A stretch of 64,000 nt of DNA, taken from the NCBI GenBank assembly GCA_964058845.1, contig CAXKVR010000107.1, forward strand, positions 124,001-188,000. The letters are read 5' to 3'. The stretch is from Carex sylvatica. Lineage: Eukaryota > Streptophyta > Magnoliopsida > Poales > Cyperaceae. Numbering within the stretch: position 1 is the first letter of the stretch; each line of letters begins with the position of its first letter. Made by a program: the position numbers and the translations under genes. Below the pieces are notes generated by a model. The model saw nothing but the letters and a program-made list of their open reading frames with translations. It made no database searches and had not been told where the DNA came from. Below, piece after piece: positions 57,987 to 64,000 of this stretch.

Positions 57987-59345
57987 TGATCCTTCTTCTC
58001 CTTCTCTCTCCATCTCTCTCTAGTCTCACAGTGTGTCAGAGATCTCTAGTTTCTTCGATTAGGTTTTCTTTTTCTTTGGGAAGAAAGGGTCGGGGAGCCG
58101 GAGGGAATGGACTCGCAGGGAGAAATTTCTTTTTACGGATCAGCGAAAAAATTTGTGGATCTATACAAATATATGTGACAATATGTGTGGTGATACATGT
58201 AGCGGATTTAATTTGAACTAAATTTAGACTTCTACACAGAGAAAAGGTGTATTTAATCAAAATAAGACAGATTATTTGTTTAGATGGCTCAGATTTAATC
58301 CGAATTTAGATCAATAAATCCCAGCCACACGACTTTCTGTCATCCAATTCAATTTAAGGTGCATAATATAGAGGTGAGATATATAAAATATAACTTTGCA
58401 TATTAATTTTTGCATAAGCTGTGATATGCCCAGTACTTTTTTAATGTGAAAAAATAGAATGCAGTCACATATTCGCTATGTTTATACACATATATGGATG
58501 TCAAATTTATTCCTTCCATAACAGCTACATTAATTTTTTAAATAAAATTTATTACCATGAATACATCCTTCAATATTTACCTTGATATCCTCTGCATAAT
58601 AATGGAAATTTATTGCTCTCATTGATATGTCATTTCTACAAATTATTAGTATTTCATTCATAGATTTTTTGAACCATAGAAAAAAAAAATTGTCATCTCT
58701 CTAATATTTTATTTTTTTAAAATTATATCTCTTCTTCAAAAGTTATTTTCTCTCCATCCTCCTGATTTTTTTGTGACATATATCCGTTCCGGATCCGGAA
58801 CCACCCCGCATTCGAACCGGACCCGATAATCTACAAACAAGTTATGGGTATCTATCTACCCGAAACTGAAAGACTGGACCCAAAATATCTACGGGTAGAT
58901 AGGTATCCGGATCCGGACCCGAACACTTTTAGGGTACAGGTCCAAATATAATAGTATTCGGACCTTTAATTTTGGAAGTGTTTAAATAACTGGCGGGGAC
59001 CATAGTAAAACCTTTAAATAATTATCACATTTCTTATTTAACGTGGACCTTTTAATTTTAGAAGTGTTTAAATACTTAGTAAGGATCATAATACAACATT
59101 TCTAAATTGTAACTGTGGGGATATATAGGAGTGTGGGGATGAATATAATTATTCTTTGTAAATACTTAATAAATAGTAAAAAAATTCAAAAAAAATAAAA
59201 AAATTGATATCCAAACACATTTTAATATAAAGATTATGTTGAATGGTTTAGATCGACTGTTTGGACTTTGAAAATCACAAAATCAAATTATTGTAAGATG
59301 TTGTAAGTTACAAATATTATAAGTGGATCCCTCCTCTTATAACAT

Positions 59346-60980
59346 TATCATTGTATTTTTCCTTGATCCATCAACCTATATCGCCAATAGAAATGAAACA
59401 AAACTAACAAAACGTAATCAGGCACAAAGCTCAGTAACCAATTATTTAGTAACGTGCTTCTCTATAACTGACTTAATTTAACAAAAATTCAAATAGACCG
59501 GATTAATCCACACAAATACATATCAAATTATGTATGCATATTTAATCAACGATAGCACGTCGTTTTATGTTCACACAGTTATAATCACTCCTCTCAAGCG
59601 ATTACTAACTTTCACAATACACATGTGTAATCTCCGCTCACAATTGATTTTTACATTCTCATAACACAATTACAAATCAAATCCAACCTCAATCTCACCA
59701 TCTCATTAAATATTGTACAATATCAATATCCAAATTAATCATACAAAATAAAAACATATATTATAGAGAAATCTGATTACTTAATAACGGGATATTCAAA
59801 ACTTCAAATTAAATTGCAACAACTCAAATTTACTGCGATGTATAATGAAACATTGAATCGAAAGGGTGCATGAATCGGAGAAGTTTATTTATCTGGAGAT
59901 GTATATTAAGATTATTATTAAATAGAAAAATTGTTATCAGATAAATATTGAGAATGAAACGGACTTACAGAGGTTTCTGGCGCCTCTACTTTTCCATATA
60001 TTTTTAAAATTTATTATTTTAAATGAAAATAATTACGGGGCTAATTCCGTGATTTATGGAATCAAATGAAAATAGAATTAAATTGAGAGTTCAATTTACA
60101 ATTAAAGAAAAATATTTGTATATAGTGTATTCAAATATTAAAGAAAAATATTTGATTAATATTGCCCTTCGAATGGAAGTAAATTTATGTTTTATTTGTC
60201 TACAAAAAAAAAGTTGGTACACAGAAAAAACTAAAATCAGACATCAGTTACAAACATAAATTAAACGGGTATCTAAAAATTGAATTTAGTCAAACTATTT
60301 GACAAGGTAATAGAGGACATCCCTATGAGTACATAGAAAAAGTTTCACATTTTTTGAATTTTTCTATAATTTTTGGTGAAGTTTCAAAGTTCAGCCTTTA
60401 AAATACAAAAACTGGTATAGCTGGTTCAGAACTGGTACATCTGGCACAAATGCATAAAAATGCAAAAATCTGACAAGGAATTTTGCTGTGATGTAAGAAT
60501 TCTTAAAATATACTGGATATGCAGAGTTAATATAGACTAGTTGAAATTAACTAAATAGCATAGTTTGTTCTAAAAGACAATAAATGAATGAAAAAGTAAA
60601 CCAGAAATATTTTCCATAATCATTCAGTGATATCATTAAACAGTGCAATTGTTATACAAAGATAAATACAACAATACAACATATTGTGATCATACTATGC
60701 ATAACATCAATTACATATAACTTTGTCATACATCTTTAAAAAATTAAAATTAAGGTTTTCCATCTCTCTAATCTTCTTTTATGGAAATCCAATAAGCTGT
60801 TTCGAGCAGCTCTCCATTTTTGAGTTGAATCTCTTCTTCTTGATATCTATCAAAGAATCAAAAATTCTTGATGAACTTAGATGAAAGCTTCTTCTACATG
60901 AACAAACATATAAAATGAGCAAACTTATCATTGGTAAATTTTGAGCATAGTTGAGGCAAAAGTACACAATAGGACGTTGA
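59346..60980. other. AT-rich region with no supported gene
   Basis: A minus-strand frame at 60967-60779 (RRSFHLSSSRIFDSLIDI) lies downstream of the GC-rich island at 61040-61340 and could be an exon. I do not recognise it. Confidence 0.35.
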
Positions 60981-61039
60981 TTGAGGTAATGGCAAATTTA
61001 GCTCAAATGCAATATATAATAAGTAGTATTTGTTACAAA

Positions 61040-61340
61040 CATGAAATATGTAGAAATTTCCAACCGAACTGCGTTTGAGATCTCTGACGACAGAGAGATA
61101 ATAGGCGAGGCGCGGAGGCGAGAGAAAAGAACGGCGATTTAGGACATCGGGGCGAAGTCGGGGGCGAGCGAGAGCGGCTCAGGAGAGCGGAGGGTTTGGT
61201 GCGGCACCGAGAGAGGAGAGGCGAGGTAGTGGAGGACAGGATGGGGTCGGGGTCGGGGTCGGGGTCGGGGTGGTGACTGCCTGACTGCTGAGGACAGGGC
61301 GAGTTCTAGGTTTTCGCTGTTGGGACTCGTCTATTTCATT
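61040..61340 (-). promoter_or_regulatory. GC-rich 5'UTR/promoter-like island
   Basis: The island contrasts sharply with its AT-rich surroundings. Read on the minus strand it has aaaacctagaactcgccc, many CCTC/CGCC words and CT-rich tracts, as in plant leader sequences. No start codon leads into a recognisable protein. Confidence 0.4.
61240..61273 (+). repeat. (GGGGTC)n tract with G-quadruplex potential
   Basis: Five GGGG runs separated by TC dinucleotides, then GGTGG, on the + strand. This meets the G4 pattern. Confidence 0.8.
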
Positions 61341-61540
61341 TACTGGACGCCTCCATTAGATCGAAGTTTTGGGGGTTTATTTAACTGGACATGTCCAGTC
61401 CCAAGAGAGACAGAAAGTTATAATTTCAGCGACAAAATTTTCATCCATCTCCACTATTTTTAAAGCAGATCCAAAAGTCTAAAAATAGTGTCAAATGTTA
61501 TAACTTCAGAATTGTTGTAACTCAATCCCTCCTCATCATA

Positions 61541-62950
61541 TATATACCACAAAAGAGATCCCAGCTGTGGGATCCACATCTACACAGATTACAGAATACA
61601 GAGTGCCTTTTTGGGTGTATATGACAGTGACCTTACGTTATGTGGCTGAATACTTATTCACTTCGGAGTAGGTCCGATGCCAATTGGACCTACTTTGGTT
61701 CGATGGGTGATCTGGTCATCCAATTGCATCAAGATTCGTGCGAAGCGTATTAAAATCCGTATGAGTTTTTATCAATTTCCGTGCGCACAGAATTAATGCT
61801 AATCGTACGGTGAAAGAGCTAATTGAACCTAAGAGTAGGTCCAATACCCATCGGACCTACTCCTATCTCATTCTATTTCTACCTCTGGTTAGGGACTTAG
61901 GGGGTAGAATCTCCACTTTGTGGCCATCATTTTGAAACTTACAGTGCAAAAAGTATTTTTTCCAACTTTTTTATGTTGACCATTTTTTATTTTGACGATT
62001 CTCAAATTTTTATTCTGAGTTTTTAAAAACGAAATGAATCTAATACTCTTAGTCATTTATTGTATAATATTTAATATATATAATTTATTATTTATTATTT
62101 GTATAAACTTTATAATTTATTAGAAATATAAGCACCCTGAATAAATAGTCATAATTCGTTTACTATTTTCATTTTAAATGCTTCGTTTATTTTGTAGAAA
62201 ATAAGATAGTTTCATAAATAATTAAAATGAATAGAATTATTATTATTATTTTTGCAAAGTGCGCATAGGCAAAAGTATCTTAATTCATACATGAAAAATA
62301 GCAACAACATGTGTAAGAAATTATTATTAATTTAAAACTGATACTAAAATTGCAAAGCATTATAATTCATAAAATATTTAAACAATAAATAAATCTATCA
62401 ATATTGGTTGATCATTTCGTACTTAAATTAAGTACTGAATAATAAATTAACTACTTAGGAGGGTCACTAATTGCATAGTCTGGATGAGGTGATTGTCAAT
62501 ATTAAATTGCAAAACATTATAATTCATAAAAATATTTAAACAAGAATAAATCTGTCAAGATTGCTTGATCATTTCGTACCTAAAATTAAGCATTAAATAA
62601 TAATTGCATAGTCTGGGAAGGTGATTGTTAAAATTAATTTCATAATCAATTAGTGGTGTGTCGCAACAGTTTATTATAAATTAATTTATTAGACCATCTC
62701 AACAGACTCAACTAGATTTAAGTTGTTCATTTTAGATTGGTCATTAATTATAATTTTTATAAACCAATGGGTAGCATAATTAATGGGGACGGTCACATTT
62801 GCATTCTTTTGTATTTCTTAATCCATTATCATAAGTGCTTCAATTGCTGACTAGTGTAATTTATATGAATGGCTCAACTGAATATCAATGTATTATTGAT
62901 CAATTATATATAGAAATAATAACTTTTCAAAAGCTATATATATAATAATA
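61541..62950. other. AT-rich spacer with a local duplication
   Basis: Near 62340-62480 and 62505-62635 a block (attgcaaagcattataattcat ... tgatcatttcgtac ... ttgcatagtctgg) occurs twice, an imperfect ~160 bp direct duplication. No gene seen. Confidence 0.5.
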
Positions 62951-62999
62951 GTTAGCGAACACTATATGCAATTTTTTTTTTTTTTAAATTGCCTGTAGA

Positions 63000-63034
63000 C
63001 CCCCCCCCCCCCCCCCCCCCGACACACACACACA
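63000..63034 (+). repeat. Poly(C) tract followed by (AC)n
   Basis: About 20 C residues (63001-63020) followed by gacacacacacacac. The C-run length may be unreliable in sequencing. Confidence 0.85.
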
Positions 63035-63035
63035 A

Positions 63036-63110
63036 TTTTTCTCGAACCCACTTCTCCCATGAGAGAGTGAGGTGTCTTACCAAGCTGCTACAAGTAGCGG
63101 TGACTACATG
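63036..63110 (-). repeat. tRNA-derived SINE-like head
   Basis: On the minus strand, tagcagcttggtaagacacc (A-box-like) is followed by agtgggttcgagaaa (B-box GGTTCGA) with tRNA-like spacing. Family unknown. Confidence 0.45.
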
Positions 63111-63119
63111 CAAACTGAG

Positions 63120-64000
63120 AGAAAGCAAAGTTATGTAGGAATTGTAATAGCAGTGACAAATTTATAGCTAATTATAGAGGTGATTATGTCTCTATGATTT
63201 TAGAATTTTAATTATGTATATTGAAATTTATTTTATATAAGTTTTTATATAATTAAATCTTTTTATAAAAAAGTAATGATGCTGAAATGAGTATAAAATT
63301 ACTTAATTGTCACTCTAAATTCAATTTCAAGTGCATAAAAAAAAGTAATGATGTTGAAATGAGTAAGTTTAAAAGTAATGCGAAAAAAAGTAACCTCACA
63401 TTTTGTTATAATTTTTTTATAAGATTTGGAGGGAAGAACATCTTCCTCCCTGTCCCGTGTGATTTTTTTTTTCGTTTTTCAACAATTTTTCTTCGTTTTA
63501 TTTTCATTAGGTTCTTCCGGAGATTTCTTGCATTCTTAATAATTTCTCACAAACAAGCTTTATGTATGTGCGAATTTAGATAAATGAGTTTTGGACTGTT
63601 TATTTTATTCTGATACAAAATTTAAAAATCTCTGTGAATCTAATGCAAATTTGAAAAGAAAAAAAAATGACTCGAAAGCAACGACGGATCAATTTATCTT
63701 AAACAAAGTTAATTGATCTCTATTCTTAACATGAAAATTTTATATGATTGATCTTCTATCATGGGTTTGACTTACATAGTTTGAATATCTGACTTGCTCC
63801 TACCTATGCACCTAATTGATATATTAAATTACTTAGCGTTAGGTCAACTTATTCAACTGTCTCAAAACAGCCAGGTTTCTAATTAAAATTAGTGATTTTA
63901 TGAATTAGTTAGAATTCGATGTTAAGTCTCAATAAATTGAGGCAAATTCAACATCAAACTCTATCAAATGAGCTTTTATTGAATATAAATTCTAAAATAT
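63120..64000. other. AT-rich end of window
   Basis: Includes a stretch (about 63173-63260) related to the repeat at 14260-14340. No supported gene. Confidence 0.4.

Larger units (their letters stand above)
54196..59154 (-). mobile_element. Pack-type TIR element carrying host gene fragments
   Basis: Inserted in the MITE loop, with an 8 bp duplication TTTGTAAA at 54188-54195 and 59155-59162. Imperfect TIRs: atcattataattgttcccac and (reverse) ataattatattcatccccac. Subterminal motifs AAGTATTTATACCT (several copies at 54325-54730) and AAGTATTTAAACAC (reverse, 58975-59090) point inward from both ends, a layout seen in hAT elements. Inside are minus-strand exon-like pieces from at least two host genes. 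No transposase is visible. Confidence 0.7.
53964..59336. mobile_element. MULE-type hairpin MITE split by a 5 kb insertion
   Basis: A perfect 9 bp duplication TTATAACAT lies at 53955-53963 and 59337-59345. The left half (53964-54195) and right half (59155-59336) are complementary: agttacaacattttataata versus the right-arm equivalent, tttactatttattaagtatt versus aatacttaataaatagtaaa. Together they form a ~410 bp member of the core MITE family. Confidence 0.87.

Noticed and set aside
1..64000. Bona fide tRNA or rRNA genes, organelle DNA insertions
   Set aside because: Only tRNA-like Pol III boxes in SINE-type contexts were seen; no cloverleaf-capable tRNA, rRNA or recognisable plastid/mitochondrial gene.

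Overview
The window is nuclear DNA of a flowering plant. It has spliced genes with GT-AG introns, Ty1/copia and LINE retroelements, hAT, Mutator (MULE) and PIF-like DNA transposons, and AT-rich spacers. A monocot is likely, but that is inference and I cannot name the species. Most of the 64 kb is transposon-derived. Three host genes and one transposon-borne gene look intact or partly intact.

Layout. (1) Positions 1-9295, minus strand: the 5' part of a SOC1/TM3-type MADS-box gene. Exon 1 (MADS domain) and exon 2 are separated by an 8.76 kb intron. A defective copia element (791-5571) sits antisense in that intron and itself contains two nested insertions. (2) 9.3-27.8 kb: the promoter side of the MADS gene, then a gene-poor stretch of hairpin MITEs, hAT non-autonomous elements, a LINE relic, a 2 kb solo LTR inserted in a TIR element, and a ~1 kb foldback. 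(3) 27.8-45.2 kb: two intact SUMO E2 genes (SCE1 type, 161 aa each) in head-to-head orientation with matching exon structure. Between them lies an 8,440 bp MULE with near-identical 186-187 bp TIRs and a perfect 9 bp target duplication. (4) 45-52.7 kb: spacer and a second full-length but degenerate copia element (47424-52714, minus). (5) 53.9-59.3 kb: a MULE-type MITE split by a ~5 kb Pack-type TIR element carrying ROCK1-like transporter exons and unidentified exons. (6) 59.3-64 kb: AT-rich DNA with a GC-rich, 5'UTR-like island and a G-quadruplex-like tract.

The most interesting object is the MULE at 32355-40794. It carries a complete eight-exon plant mobile domain (PMD) gene whose exons join without a frameshift (779 aa). 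Only the N-terminal module of a MuDR-type transposase remains, on the opposite strand. About eleven 246 bp tandem repeats, packed with the same-orientation motif TTAGYRTATTT, lie in a predicted leader intron of the PMD gene. This recalls MULEs that encode an anti-silencing protein together with clustered binding motifs (the VANDAL/VANC precedent); that functional link is inference.

Nested insertions with recognisable target duplications give a relative history: older MITEs, hATs and LTRs were broken by later ones, and the PMD-MULE looks among the youngest.
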